Below are positions 34,449 through 46,186 of a stretch of 64,000 bases of DNA, in pieces (position 1 is the stretch's first letter; the number at the start of each line of letters is the position of its first letter). The stretch is from Solirubrobacteraceae bacterium. Lineage in GTDB: Bacteria > Actinomycetota > Thermoleophilia > Solirubrobacterales > Solirubrobacteraceae. The notes under the pieces are model-generated. The model did no database searches. It saw nothing but the letters and a program-made list of their open reading frames with translations, and was not told the origin of the DNA. The translations under genes were made by a program, and so were the position numbers. Location: assembly GCA_023230855.1 (NCBI GenBank), contig JALNWQ010000002.1, positions 281,109 to 345,108 of the forward strand, read 5' to 3'.

Positions 34449-35510
34449 TCAGTCGTCCTCGGCGAGCTGCTGCTTGAGCCGCTCGATCGGGAGGACCGGA
34501 CCGGGATCGACGCCGCGAAGCACGGCGGCGTACACCGACACGAGGTCCCCGAGCATGACGAGCGACAGGACCCGCTCGACCGCCGTCTCGCCCCGGGACT
34601 GGACGCGATGGACGCCGGCCGTCGCCGGGGCGATGATCTCGCTCGTCAGCTCGGCCCGGCGGATGAGCCGCGGGTGGACGTCGGCGTCCTCGAGGATGAC
34701 CGACGTGAACCGGCCGAGCTCACGCGCGCCGTTCCAGCCGACGAGCGCGTTGTGGTTCGCCTCGGGCAGCTCGTGGGTGAACGCCGGGATCTCGGCGTTC
34801 TCGTTGAGCTGACACTTCCACCGGTACGCGACGGGAGCCGTGAGCTCCATGCCGGCGACGACCGGCACGGTGCCGTGGAGGGCGCGGGCCAGGGCCTTCG
34901 CCTGGCCGTCGTCGGGTCCGGCCGGGCCCCACTCGCGCGCCAGGCCGTCGAGCGCGTTCGCCGCGACGTCGAGCTCGGCCCGCAGCGACGGACCCGCGCC
35001 GCAGGCCGCCGCGACCTCGAGCACCGCCACGACCATGTAGCCGACGGCCGCGCGCGGCTGCAGGCCACCGCCCACCGGGATCACCGGCACGCCCTCCTCG
35101 CGGGCGAGTCGGCCGAGCTCCCCGCCGGAGGTGACGACGACCCGGCGCGCCCCGATGACGCCCGCCGCCTCGAAGCACGCCAGCGTCTCCTCCGTGTCGC
35201 CGCTGTAGCTCGCGCACAGCACCGTCGTGTCGTCGGTCGTCCACGGCGGCAGGCCGTAGCCACGGGCCGCGAGCACCGGCCGCGCCGCCTGGTCGCCGAT
35301 CGCGGCGCGGCCGAGCAGCCCGCCGATCGACGATCCGCCCATGCCGGCGACGACGAGGCCGCCCGGGCTGTCCCAGGCGCCGAGGCCCGCCGACTCGACC
35401 TTCCACATCGCGTCGCGGATGTGGTCCCCCATCGCCAGGACGTCCGCGACCTGATCGGAGGCGTCGACGGCGGCGATCGCGGCGGGGTCCAGTGGGAGGG
35501 TGGCGTTCAT
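34449..35510 (-). CDS. Bifunctional phosphoglucose/phosphomannose isomerase
   Basis: 353 residues, the length of the bifunctional PGI/PMI family first known from archaea and actinomycetes. The SIS fold is visible as VVAGMGGSSIGGLLG and LCASYSGDTEETLACFEAA (phosphate loop). The family-specific catalytic stretch is EIPAFTHELPEANHNALVGW. It interconverts fructose-6-phosphate with glucose- or mannose-6-phosphate, supplying hexose for the adjacent nucleotidyltransferases. A separate phosphomannomutase is not seen here. It lies 74 bases upstream of one nucleotidyltransferase gene and 51 downstream of the other, all on one strand. Confidence 0.92.
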   Translation of the reverse strand: MNATLPLDPAAIAAVDASDQVADVLAMGDHIRDAMWKVESAGLGAWDSPGGLVVAGMGGSSIGGLLGRAAIGDQAARPVLAARGYGLPPWTTDDTTVLCASYSGDTEETLACFEAAGVIGARRVVVTSGGELGRLAREEGVPVIPVGGGLQPRAAVGYMVVAVLEVAAACGAGPSLRAELDVAANALDGLAREWGPAGPDDGQAKALARALHGTVPVVAGMELTAPVAYRWKCQLNENAEIPAFTHELPEANHNALVGWNGARELGRFTSVILEDADVHPRLIRRAELTSEIIAPATAGVHRVQSRGETAVERVLSLVMLGDLVSVYAAVLRGVDPGPVLPIERLKQQLAEDD

Positions 35511-35561
35511 ACAGCGCGGAGCATGCCGTATCGGGCGGCCGCGTGACGCGGCGCGACCGAT

Positions 35562-36677
35562 TCAGAACGACAGCGCGCGGTCCGGCAGGGTGACGCCGGT
35601 GGCCACCCGCACGCCGCCCGCGAGGACGTTGCCGTCCCCGACGACGGCCTCGTCGCCCACCATCGCGGCGTCGTTCGCGACGACTCCGGCGCCGATCCGC
35701 GCCCGCGCGCCGATGACGCAGTCGCGCAGGCGCGACCCGGTCCCGACCGTCGCGCCCTCGAGGACGACGGCGTCCTGCAGGATCACATCGTCTCCGATGG
35801 TGACGTCCGGGCCGACGACGCTGCCGGATCCGACGACGACGCGGGAGCCCAGCGTCGCCCCGCGGTCGACGATCGACGCGCGGTCGACGACGCTGTCGTC
35901 GGCGACGGTCGCGGTCGCGTCGACGGGGCCCTGCTCCTGCAGCCGCTCGCCGACCCGCGTCCGCACGCGCCGGGCGAGGATGTCGGCCGTGCCCTCGAGG
36001 TACCGCTCGGGGGTGCCGATGTCCATCCAGTACCGCCCGCGGTGCACGCACCCGTGGAGTCCGTCGCCGACGAGCCGGGGCCAGACCTCGCGCTCGATCG
36101 ACACCATCCGGCCCTGCGGGACGAGGTCGAGCACCGAGCGCTCCAGGACGTACGCGCCGGCCGAGATGAGGTCGGTGTCGATCTCGTCCGGCTCCGGCTT
36201 CTCGAGGAACCCCTTGACCGTCGTGTCGCCGTTGAGCCGGACGAGGCCGTAGGCGGTCGGGTCCTCGACCGGGACGAGCGCCAGGGTGCCGCGGGCGCCG
36301 CTGCGCTCGTGCTGGGCGAGCTGGACGGTGAGGTCCATGTCGGTGAGCACGTCGCCGTTGAGCATGACGAACCGGTCGCCGCGCAGGTGCGGCTCGGCGT
36401 ACCAGAGCGCTCCGGCGGTGCCGCGCGGCTCGGGCTCCTGGACCCACGTGATGCGCACGCCCCACGCCGAGCCGTCGCCGAGCTCCTCGATCATCGAGTC
36501 CGCGAGGAACCCGCAGCAGAGGATGACGTCGGTGATGCCGTGCGACGCGATCCACTCGAGCATGTAGGCCATGAACGGCCGGTCGACGAGCGGGACGATC
36601 GGCTTGGGCCGATTGCTCGTGAGCGGCCGGAGCCGCGTCCCGCGTCCTCCGACGAGGATGACCGCCTGAACCGACAC
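35562..36677 (-). CDS. Sugar-1-phosphate nucleotidyltransferase (second copy)
   Basis: 371 residues from a GTG (SVQAVILVGGRGTRLRPLTS). It has the loop LVGGRGTRLRP and NRPKPIVPLVDRPFMAYM, followed by VMLNGDVLTDMDL and FLEKPEPDEIDTDLISAGAY. The C-terminal third is a hexapeptide-repeat beta-helix (GATLGSRVVVGSGSVVGPDV), so it belongs to the same class as the first copy but is clearly divergent from it. It resembles the GDP-mannose pyrophosphorylase branch slightly more. It starts three bases after the stop of the UDP-glucose dehydrogenase gene, so the two are co-transcribed. Confidence 0.88.
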   Translation of the reverse strand: MSVQAVILVGGRGTRLRPLTSNRPKPIVPLVDRPFMAYMLEWIASHGITDVILCCGFLADSMIEELGDGSAWGVRITWVQEPEPRGTAGALWYAEPHLRGDRFVMLNGDVLTDMDLTVQLAQHERSGARGTLALVPVEDPTAYGLVRLNGDTTVKGFLEKPEPDEIDTDLISAGAYVLERSVLDLVPQGRMVSIEREVWPRLVGDGLHGCVHRGRYWMDIGTPERYLEGTADILARRVRTRVGERLQEQGPVDATATVADDSVVDRASIVDRGATLGSRVVVGSGSVVGPDVTIGDDVILQDAVVLEGATVGTGSRLRDCVIGARARIGAGVVANDAAMVGDEAVVGDGNVLAGGVRVATGVTLPDRALSF

Positions 36678-36680
36678 CGA

Positions 36681-38054
36681 TCAGGCGGGGTCGGGGACCG
36701 GGACCCGTGCGACGGACGGTCGTCCGATGCCCTCGTACCGCAGACCCGCCGCGATCGCCGCGCTCGGCTCCAGCGCGTTGCGGCCGTCGATGAGCACGTC
36801 GCCGGCCATCCGAGAGCGGACGTCCGCGAGGTCGAGGTCGCGGAACTCCTGCCACTCGGTGACGAGGACGACCGCGTCGGCGCCCGCGATCGCGTCGAGG
36901 GCGCCGTCGGCGAGCTCCACGCCACGCAGCATCGGTCGGGCGACATCGGCGGCGATCGGGTCGTAGGCGACGACGGTCGCGCCGGCCGCCTGCAGACGGG
37001 CCGCGAGGACGAGCGAGCTGGCCTCGCGCATGTCGTCCGTGTTGGGCTTGAACGCCAGGCCGAGCAGGGCGATCCGCTTGCCGACGAGCCGGCCGAGGTG
37101 CTTCTCGAGCTTGCCGATCACCCGGCGCTTCTGCAGCTCGTTGACCTCGTAGACCGAGTTGAGGAGCTGGAAGTGGTAGCCGGAGTTGCCGGCCAGCTGC
37201 TTGAGCGCGGTGACGTCCTTGGGGAAGCACGACCCGCCGAACCCGATCCCGGCGTTGAGGAACCTCGGCCCGATCCGCGCGTCGAGGCCCATCCCCCGCG
37301 CCACCTCGATGACGTCGGCGCCGGTCTCCTCGCAGACGTTGGCGATCTCGTTGATGAACGAGATCTTCGTGGCGAGGAACGCGTTGGACGCGAGCTTCAC
37401 CATCTCGGCGGACGCGATGTCGGTCCGGACGAGCTCGCCGAGCGGCGTCGTCGAGCCCTCCGCGTCGACCGGGCCGCCGTGGCGCGCGTTGAGGAGCGGC
37501 CGGTACAGCTCGACGACCGCGTCGCCGGCCCAGTCGCCGTCGTCGCCGATGACGACCCGGTCGGGCCGCATGGAGTCCGCGACCGCGGTGCCCTCCTTGA
37601 GGAACTCGGGGCAGGACACGTAGCGGAACCCGTCCTTGCCCTGCTCGGCGAAGACGCGCTTGATCGACGCACCGGTCCCGACGGGGACCGTGGACTTCAT
37701 CACGAGCGCGTGACGGTCCGAGGCCGGCATCGACGCGACGACCGCGTGGACCGCCGACAGGTCCGCGTCACCGGAGTACGTGGGCGGCGTGCCGACGGCC
37801 ACGAACAGCAGCCGGGCGCGCTCGAGGGCCACCCCGATGTCGGTGGTGAACGTCAGCCGCTCGCGGTTGCGCGCCACCATCTCGGCGAGCCCGGGCTCGT
37901 AGATGGGGATCTCGCCGCGCTCGAGGCGCGCGACCTTGTCGGCGTCGATGTCGACGCAGACGACGTCGCTGCCGAGCTCGGCGAACCCGGCCGCGGTGAC
38001 CAGGCCGACGTACCCCGTGCCGACGACGCCGATGGGCTCTCGCTCTACGGACAT
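36681..38054 (-). CDS. ugd: UDP-glucose 6-dehydrogenase
   Basis: 457 residues from the ATG at 38054; homology starts at once with IGVVGTGYVGLVTAAGFAEL, the NAD-binding fold. The catalytic cysteine is in GFGGSCFPKDVTALK, with AEMVKLASNAFLATKISFIN and the C-terminal LGLAFKPNTDDMREASSL. It makes UDP-glucuronate for acidic surface polysaccharide. TACCCT lies nine bases before the ATG. Neighbours upstream (LCP transferase) and downstream (nucleotidyltransferase, three-base gap) suit a wall-polymer locus. The UDP-mannuronate type dehydrogenase is a less likely reading. Confidence 0.93.
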   Translation of the reverse strand: MSVEREPIGVVGTGYVGLVTAAGFAELGSDVVCVDIDADKVARLERGEIPIYEPGLAEMVARNRERLTFTTDIGVALERARLLFVAVGTPPTYSGDADLSAVHAVVASMPASDRHALVMKSTVPVGTGASIKRVFAEQGKDGFRYVSCPEFLKEGTAVADSMRPDRVVIGDDGDWAGDAVVELYRPLLNARHGGPVDAEGSTTPLGELVRTDIASAEMVKLASNAFLATKISFINEIANVCEETGADVIEVARGMGLDARIGPRFLNAGIGFGGSCFPKDVTALKQLAGNSGYHFQLLNSVYEVNELQKRRVIGKLEKHLGRLVGKRIALLGLAFKPNTDDMREASSLVLAARLQAAGATVVAYDPIAADVARPMLRGVELADGALDAIAGADAVVLVTEWQEFRDLDLADVRSRMAGDVLIDGRNALEPSAAIAAGLRYEGIGRPSVARVPVPDPA

Positions 38055-38063
38055 GAGAGGCGG

Positions 38064-38069
38064 AGGGTA
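38064..38069 (-). promoter_or_regulatory. Putative -10 element of ugd
   Basis: TACCCT, nine bases before the ATG at 38054; it would allow expression separate from the LCP gene. Confidence 0.4.
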
Positions 38070-38101
38070 CAGATCCCCGGGCGACGAACGGCCCGTCGCG
38101 G

Positions 38102-39658
38102 CTACGGGCGATACCTGGTGAGGGTCCGCGCCAGCGCCCGCATCTCGGCGTTGCTGAGGTTGTTCGACAGGGTGTTGGTGATCCAGTACGTGCCCTGCTT
38201 GCCGCGGTAGATCATGCGGCGGATCTTCGATCCGTCGTACTGGACGAGGAACGTCTTGCCGCCCAGTCGCTCGCGGTCGTCGCCGAGCTGGAGGATCGGC
38301 GGATCGGCCCACGACGTGCCCTGGATCCCGTAGTACTGGCCGACCCCGGCGGCCTTGACCACGAGCCGGTACGCCACCCACGGGTACGTCCGGCCGTTGC
38401 GCGACTGGATGTCGTACTGGCGCGTCGACCGCTGGTCGTACGCCCCCGACCGGGTCATGAGGGTGGGGTAGTAGATCGGCAGGCCCTTGAGCTTGCCCTG
38501 GATCTCGCCCGCGATCATGCCCTTCGCGGACAGGGTGCCGTCGATGAGCGTGCCCGGGTTCTTGCCCTTCTTCCGCTTGGCCTTCGGCACCTTGGTCGCG
38601 GTGGTGGCCGTCGCGTCGCCCGACGCGCGGCGCTCCTCGTCACGCGCATCGCGGGTGGCGCGGCCCGGCGGCGCCTTGGGGTGCAGGAACTCGTCGGCGG
38701 CCTCGAGCAGCTCGCCCGGCGTGGTCGACAGGTTGCCGTCGGCGGTGTCGGTGACCGGCAGCGTCACGCGCTTCGTCGGCTGGCCGACGATGCCGGTGGC
38801 GAGCTTGACGACCCCGAGGATCCCCGAGCCGGTCCGGATGTCCGTCGTGATGTGGGGGCGGATCGCCTTGAGCAGCTTCTTGCGGTCGGCGAACAGCCGC
38901 GACCCGGCGATCTGCGCCCTCGCCTCGGCGAGGTAGTGCGTCTGCCGCGCCTCGCGGACGAGGTCGCTGTCGGCGTGCCGGAACCGCACGTAGTCGAGGG
39001 AGTCCTCGCCGCACAGTCGCTGGTAGCCGGACTGGACGTCGATCTCGGCGTAGCCGCTGTTGGGCGGGTTGAAGTACGTCCGGTCGATGTCGGCGTAGAA
39101 GCAGTTGAACTCGTTGACGGCCTTCGAGAACGCGGTGAACTGGATCGACACGAAGTGGTGGATCGGGAAGTCCTCGCCCGGGGAGCTCAGCAGCCGCTGG
39201 AGCGTCTCGATGAGCTGCTTGGGGCCGCCCTCGTAGGCCTGGTTGAGCTTGCCGCGTCCGCCGTTGACGTGGTCGACGATGAGGTCGCGCGGGAGCGACA
39301 GCATCGTCGTCGCCTCGGCGTCGGGGTCGAGCCGCACGAGGATCATCGTGTCGGAGCGCGTGGCCGACTTCTTGTCGTCGGCCTCGAGCCCGTACTTGCG
39401 CCGGTCGTCGCCGACGAGCAGGATCGTCTGGGGCTTGCCGGGCTCGACGTCCGTCAACGCGTCGATGTCCTCCGCGGCGAGCTTGGGCCCCTCGGGGGCC
39501 TGCAGGATCTCCGCGATCTCCTCGCCCTCGTTCCACAGCGTCGCGGCGACCGCCGAGCCGGTGACGACGAGCAGCAGCATGCCGGCGAGGACGAACCGCA
39601 GCACGAACTGCAGGCCCGGCCGGGGCGGTCGGTCGTGGTCGAGGGGCGGGACGCTCAT
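38102..39658 (-). CDS. LytR-CpsA-Psr (LCP) glycopolymer transferase with an extra C-terminal domain
   Basis: 518 residues; LCP proteins are usually 300-400. One membrane helix (FVLAGMLLLVVTGSAVAATL) is followed by the LCP domain: ILLVGDDRRK, KKSATRSDTMILVRLDPD, SLPRDLIVDHVNGG, KLNQAYEGGP and LDYVRFRHADSDLVREARQ with the key Arg and Asp residues. The domain should attach undecaprenyl-linked polymers to peptidoglycan outside the membrane. After a charged linker (about 325-369) comes a 150-residue domain with LKGLPIYYPTLM, YPWVAYRLVVKAAGVGQYYG and WADPPILQLGD that I do not recognise. Its ATG overlaps the stop of the M20 peptidase gene by four bases. Confidence 0.9.
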   Translation of the reverse strand: MSVPPLDHDRPPRPGLQFVLRFVLAGMLLLVVTGSAVAATLWNEGEEIAEILQAPEGPKLAAEDIDALTDVEPGKPQTILLVGDDRRKYGLEADDKKSATRSDTMILVRLDPDAEATTMLSLPRDLIVDHVNGGRGKLNQAYEGGPKQLIETLQRLLSSPGEDFPIHHFVSIQFTAFSKAVNEFNCFYADIDRTYFNPPNSGYAEIDVQSGYQRLCGEDSLDYVRFRHADSDLVREARQTHYLAEARAQIAGSRLFADRKKLLKAIRPHITTDIRTGSGILGVVKLATGIVGQPTKRVTLPVTDTADGNLSTTPGELLEAADEFLHPKAPPGRATRDARDEERRASGDATATTATKVPKAKRKKGKNPGTLIDGTLSAKGMIAGEIQGKLKGLPIYYPTLMTRSGAYDQRSTRQYDIQSRNGRTYPWVAYRLVVKAAGVGQYYGIQGTSWADPPILQLGDDRERLGGKTFLVQYDGSKIRRMIYRGKQGTYWITNTLSNNLSNAEMRALARTLTRYRP

Positions 39659-40794
39659 GCGTGGCCTTCGGGGACGGGGTCGGACGTCCCGGGATCGGTC
39701 GCGACGGCGGCCGGGACGGACAGGACGAAGTCGACGAGCGCACGACGGTACCGGGCGAGCGACGACACCGACACCCATTCGTCCGGCCCGTGGTGCCCGG
39801 AGCCGGACGGCCCGAACTCGACGGCCGGGATCCCGGCGTCGAGGAACGCGATCGCGTCGGACGCGCCGTCGCGGCCCACGGCGAGCCCGGCCCCCTCCCC
39901 GGTCCGCCCGACCGCGTCGCGCAGCGCGACGACGAACGGGTTGCGCTGCGACACGATCGCGGGGCCGCGCTCCAGCACGCGGAGCACCTCGAGGTCCTCG
40001 ATGGCGCCGATCTGGCGGAGGATCTCCTGTGCGTCCTGCCCCGGGACGTAGCGGATGTCGATCGTCACCTCGCAGCGATCGGGCACCATGTTGAACGCCT
40101 CGCCACCGCGCATCCGCGACAGGTTGATCGACGGACGGTCGTAGAGCTCGCTGCTCTCGCGGCTGAAGGGCAGCGACTCGATGCGGCGGAACGCGTCGAA
40201 CGCCTTGAGGACGGCGTTGTCCCCGAGCCACGGGGTCGAGCCGTGCGCGCTCGTGCCGTGCACGGCGGCACGGACGGCGAGGACGCCCTTCGCCTGGACG
40301 CCCACGTGGAGCTGCGTCGGCTCGCCGGTGATCGCGAAGTCGCCGCTGATCCGGCCCTCCTTCACCAGGGCGTCGGTGGAGCGGCTGTCGACGCGCTCGC
40401 TCTCCTCGTCGGGCACCACGACGAGCTCGACCCGCACCCCGGCGCCCGCGGCGCGGGGCGCGCAGTCGCGCACCGCGCAGAGCATCGACGCCAGGCCGCC
40501 CTTCATGTCGTACGTCCCGCGGCCGATGAGCCGGTCGCCGTCGAGGATCGGCTCGAACTGCGGGGCGTGGGCCGGCACGACGTCGAGGTGGCCGTGGAGG
40601 ATCACGGTCGGAGCGTCCTCCTGGGACGAACCGATCGTGGACCGCAGCACGGGCAGCCCGTCGTGGTCGTGCTCGCGCACGTCGATCCCGTGAGACTCCA
40701 GCCAGCCCTTGACGAACCCGCCGGCGGCGCGGAGCCCGTCCCGGTGCGAGGTGTCGTACCCGACCAGCCGCTCGGTGAGCAGCCGTTCGTCCAT
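39655..40794 (-). CDS. M20-family metallopeptidase (ArgE/DapE/CPG2-like)
   Basis: 379 residues from the ATG at 40794. Metal ligands appear in HGHLDVVP, GRGTYDMKGGLASM, PDEESERVD and near the C-terminus FGPSGSGHHGPDEWV. The dimerisation domain carries GTSAHGSTPWLGDNA. This family removes acyl groups or cleaves dipeptides (acetylornithine, succinyl-diaminopimelate, aminoacyl-His). The true substrate cannot be read from sequence. Coupling by ATGA overlap to an LCP gene suggests a wall-linked role, but acetylornithine deacetylase is equally plausible. TATCCT lies seven bases before the ATG. Confidence 0.88.
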   Translation of the reverse strand: MDERLLTERLVGYDTSHRDGLRAAGGFVKGWLESHGIDVREHDHDGLPVLRSTIGSSQEDAPTVILHGHLDVVPAHAPQFEPILDGDRLIGRGTYDMKGGLASMLCAVRDCAPRAAGAGVRVELVVVPDEESERVDSRSTDALVKEGRISGDFAITGEPTQLHVGVQAKGVLAVRAAVHGTSAHGSTPWLGDNAVLKAFDAFRRIESLPFSRESSELYDRPSINLSRMRGGEAFNMVPDRCEVTIDIRYVPGQDAQEILRQIGAIEDLEVLRVLERGPAIVSQRNPFVVALRDAVGRTGEGAGLAVGRDGASDAIAFLDAGIPAVEFGPSGSGHHGPDEWVSVSSLARYRRALVDFVLSVPAAVATDPGTSDPVPEGHA

Positions 40795-40801
40795 CCCGGT
40801 G

Positions 40802-40807
40802 AGGATA
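40802..40807 (-). promoter_or_regulatory. Putative -10 element of the M20-LCP operon
   Basis: TATCCT, seven bases before the ATG at 40794. Confidence 0.4.
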
Positions 40808-40940
40808 CGGCACGGCGCGGGCGCCTCCTCCACCGGGCCGAGAGCGCCCGCGGCGTGGCCGAGCGTCCGGGGCCCGACGCGGGCGCGGCCCGCCACGGGA
40901 CCGCGCGCCGCCGCTCGCACGCGCATGCGAGGATGGCGGC

Positions 40941-41075
40941 ATGAGCCAGCACGACTCCGACAAGACCGAGAACGTCTCCGTTCGTGGCGCGACGATCGCG
41001 TTCACCGTCACGTCGATCGTGGCGGTCGCGACGATGGTCCTCGCGATGATCTGGAACCACAACGGCGGGCTGTGA
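40941..41075 (+). CDS. 44-residue single-span membrane peptide
   Basis: An ATG at 40941 with GAGGA nine bases upstream opens a 44-codon frame ending TGA. The peptide has a charged N-terminus (MSQHDSDKTENVSVRG), a membrane segment (ATIAFTVTSIVAVATMVLAMIW) and a short NHNGGL tail. It is followed 26 bases later by the strongest hairpin of the window, which supports it as an expressed unit. No family is recognised. It is the only plus-strand gene between ctaG and the right end of the window. Confidence 0.65.
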   Translation: MSQHDSDKTENVSVRGATIAFTVTSIVAVATMVLAMIWNHNGGL

Positions 41076-41100
41076 TCCGCGCGACGGGACGTTGAAGTCC

Positions 41101-41146
41101 CACGGACGACGAGAGGCCGGGTCGCCCCGGCCTCTCGTCGTCCGTG
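41101..41146. terminator. Perfect 21-bp terminator hairpin between convergent units
   Basis: The arms 41101-41121 and 41126-41146 are exact reverse complements, with loop TCGC. It lies 26 bases after the membrane peptide gene and 38 bases beyond the atpC stop on the other strand, so it can end both transcripts. There is no T-run on either side. Confidence 0.85.
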
Positions 41147-41183
41147 CGGGCCGCCGTCGCCGGCGACCCGTGGGGCTCCCGCG

Positions 41184-41600
41184 CTAGAGGCGGTCGCCCA
41201 GCGCGACGAGCGCCTTGGCGCGACGGTGGGCGATCGTCGCGATGCGGTGCGCCTCGGTCCCGGCCTCGGCGCGGCCGAGCCGCTCCTCGGCGTCGTCCAG
41301 GCGCGCTTGGGCGTCCGACTTCGAGTACTCGTCGACCGGGTAGGCCTCCTCGGCGAGCAGCAGCACGTTGCCGTCGGCCGCGATCTGCACGTACCCGCCG
41401 GTCTGCACGTAGCGGGTGACGTCGCCCCCGGGCTCGGTGAGCTTGAGCTCGGCCGGCTCGAGCCGACCGAGCAGCGGGCTGTGCCGCGCGAGGATGCCGA
41501 TCTCGCCCGCCACCGTGCGGGTCGAGACCTGCTCGACCTCGCCGGCGAACAGCGCGCCGTCAGGGGTCAGGACCTCGGCGCGGAACGGTGCGTGGGCCAC
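41184..41600 (-). CDS. atpC: ATP synthase F1 epsilon subunit
   Basis: 138 residues. The beta-sandwich opens FRAEVLTPDGALFAGEVEQV and continues VAGEIGILARHSPLLGRLEP; the C-terminal helical hairpin is DAQARLDDAEERLGRAEAG. It sits in the central stalk, couples rotation and can inhibit ATP hydrolysis. It is the last gene of the atp operon, five bases after atpD, and is followed by the 21-bp hairpin. Confidence 0.96.
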   Translation of the reverse strand: MAHAPFRAEVLTPDGALFAGEVEQVSTRTVAGEIGILARHSPLLGRLEPAELKLTEPGGDVTRYVQTGGYVQIAADGNVLLLAEEAYPVDEYSKSDAQARLDDAEERLGRAEAGTEAHRIATIAHRRAKALVALGDRL

Positions 41601-41605
41601 GGCGA

Positions 41606-43015
<1,410 letters not shown>

Positions 43016-43094
43016 CAGTTCCTCTTCTCGAGCGGGTTCGGGCGGTGCGGGGACCGGTCGGCGGCGACCGGGGTGGTGGGGCGGACGGCGCGCA

Positions 43095-44003
43095 TCAGTT
43101 CAGAGCCTCCGCACCGGCGACGACTTCCATGATCTCCTGGGTGATCTCCGCCTGGCGAGCGCGGTTCATGGCCAGCGTCAGCGTGTCGATCACCTCGGAC
43201 GCGTTGTCGGACGCGCTGCGCATGGCGGTCATGCGAGCACCGTGCTCCGACGCTGCGGACTCCAGCAGGGCGCGCAGGAGCGACACCTGGACGAACTCGG
43301 GGACGAGCTCCGCGAGGATCTCGGCCGGGTCGGGCTCGTACTCGACGAGCGCCTTGTGCCCGCCGCCGTCCTCGGGCGCGGCGTCGGCCGCGTCGTCGTC
43401 GCCGACGACGCTCGCGGCGGCCAGCGGGAGCAGCGTCTCGCGACGAACCTCCTGCACCAGCGGCGACACGTAGCCGTTGTAGATGATCTCGACGCGGTCG
43501 ATCTGCCCGTCGACGAACGCGCCGACGAGGTCGTCGGCGATCCGCGAGGCGTGGGTGACGCTCGGGGCGTCGGTGAAGCCGGTGTACGACTCGATCACGG
43601 GCTTGTTCCGGAACTGCAGCGAGGACACGCCGCGGCGTCCGGTGGCGTAGAAGGCGACCTCGCGACCCTCCGCCTCGACCTCGTCGGCGCGCTCCAGTCC
43701 GGCTCGCAGGATCTGCGAGTTGAACGCGCCGGCGAGTCCGCGGTCGGCGGTGACGAGGAGGATCGCGACGCGCCGCTCCTCGTCGTGGGTCTGCAGCACG
43801 GGCAGCGCCTGCATCTCGCCGCTACCGGCGGCCGAGGCCGCCTGGCGGGTCATCTTGCGCAGGGCGTCGGCGTACGGACGCAGCTGGCGCGCGCGCTCTT
43901 CGGCCTTCCGCAGGCGCGCGGCGGAGACCATCTCCATGGCGCGCGTGATCTTGCCGATGTTCTGGACCGACGCGATCCTGTTCTTGACGTCTCGCTGGGC
44001 CAT
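43095..44003 (-). CDS. atpG: ATP synthase F1 gamma subunit
   Basis: 302 residues. N-terminal helix RDVKNRIASVQNIGKITRAMEMVSAARL and C-terminal helix ASEHGARMTAMRSASDNASEVID are the conserved rotor shaft. A middle insertion (DDDAADAAPEDGGGHK, about residue 205) is acidic and lineage-specific. It rotates inside the alpha3beta3 ring. Confidence 0.97.
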   Translation of the reverse strand: MAQRDVKNRIASVQNIGKITRAMEMVSAARLRKAEERARQLRPYADALRKMTRQAASAAGSGEMQALPVLQTHDEERRVAILLVTADRGLAGAFNSQILRAGLERADEVEAEGREVAFYATGRRGVSSLQFRNKPVIESYTGFTDAPSVTHASRIADDLVGAFVDGQIDRVEIIYNGYVSPLVQEVRRETLLPLAAASVVGDDDAADAAPEDGGGHKALVEYEPDPAEILAELVPEFVQVSLLRALLESAASEHGARMTAMRSASDNASEVIDTLTLAMNRARQAEITQEIMEVVAGAEALN

Positions 44004-44037
44004 CGCTCAGCTCCGCATCCTCGTCGTCATCCGGGCC

Positions 44038-45594
<1,557 letters not shown>

Positions 45595-45651
45595 GAGAGG
45601 CGGTGGTCCTTGGAGGGGCGGAAGAGTGGGCGGTGGTGGCGCGGCGGGTGG

Positions 45652-46182
45652 TCAGCCGGCGGCGACCGTGCGGCGGAGCGAGTCGAGTCGGTTGCGGATC
45701 GATGCGTCGAGGATCCGGTTGCCCACGCGGAGGGTCATGCCCCCGATGAGCTCCGGGTCGACCCGGGTCGACAGCTCCACGGTGCGGCCGGTGCGGCGGC
45801 CGATCTCGTCGCCGATGCGCTGGGCCTCGGCGGAGTCGAGCGCCACGGCGCTCGTGATCTGGACCGGGAGGAGCTTGCGCTCCTCGCGCCAGAGCGTGTC
45901 GAAGGCGCGCCGCAGACGCGGCAGCACCGGCAGGCGATGGTTCTCCACCAGCACCTGCAGGAGGTTGAGGACGATCGGCTCGGCGTCCGTCACGACCCGC
46001 GCGAGGGCGTCCCGCTTCTCGGTCGTACCGAAGTACGGCGAGAAGAAGAACACGCGGAGGTCGTCCGACGACGCGAAGGCGTCGTCGAGCTCACCGAGCT
46101 GACCGGCGACGGTGTCGAGGTTGCCCTGCTCCCGGGCGACCTCGAACAGCGAGCGTGCGTAGACGCGGGCGATCTCGTCCAT
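45652..46182 (-). CDS. atpH: ATP synthase delta subunit
   Basis: 176 residues. VYARSLFEVAREQGNLDTVAGQL at the start and the C-terminal signature VDPELIGGMTLRVGNRILDASIRNRL match the OSCP/delta family. It joins F1 to the b-subunit stator. It begins four bases after the atpF stop. Confidence 0.95.
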   Translation of the reverse strand: MDEIARVYARSLFEVAREQGNLDTVAGQLGELDDAFASSDDLRVFFFSPYFGTTEKRDALARVVTDAEPIVLNLLQVLVENHRLPVLPRLRRAFDTLWREERKLLPVQITSAVALDSAEAQRIGDEIGRRTGRTVELSTRVDPELIGGMTLRVGNRILDASIRNRLDSLRRTVAAG

Positions 46183-46186
46183 CGGG

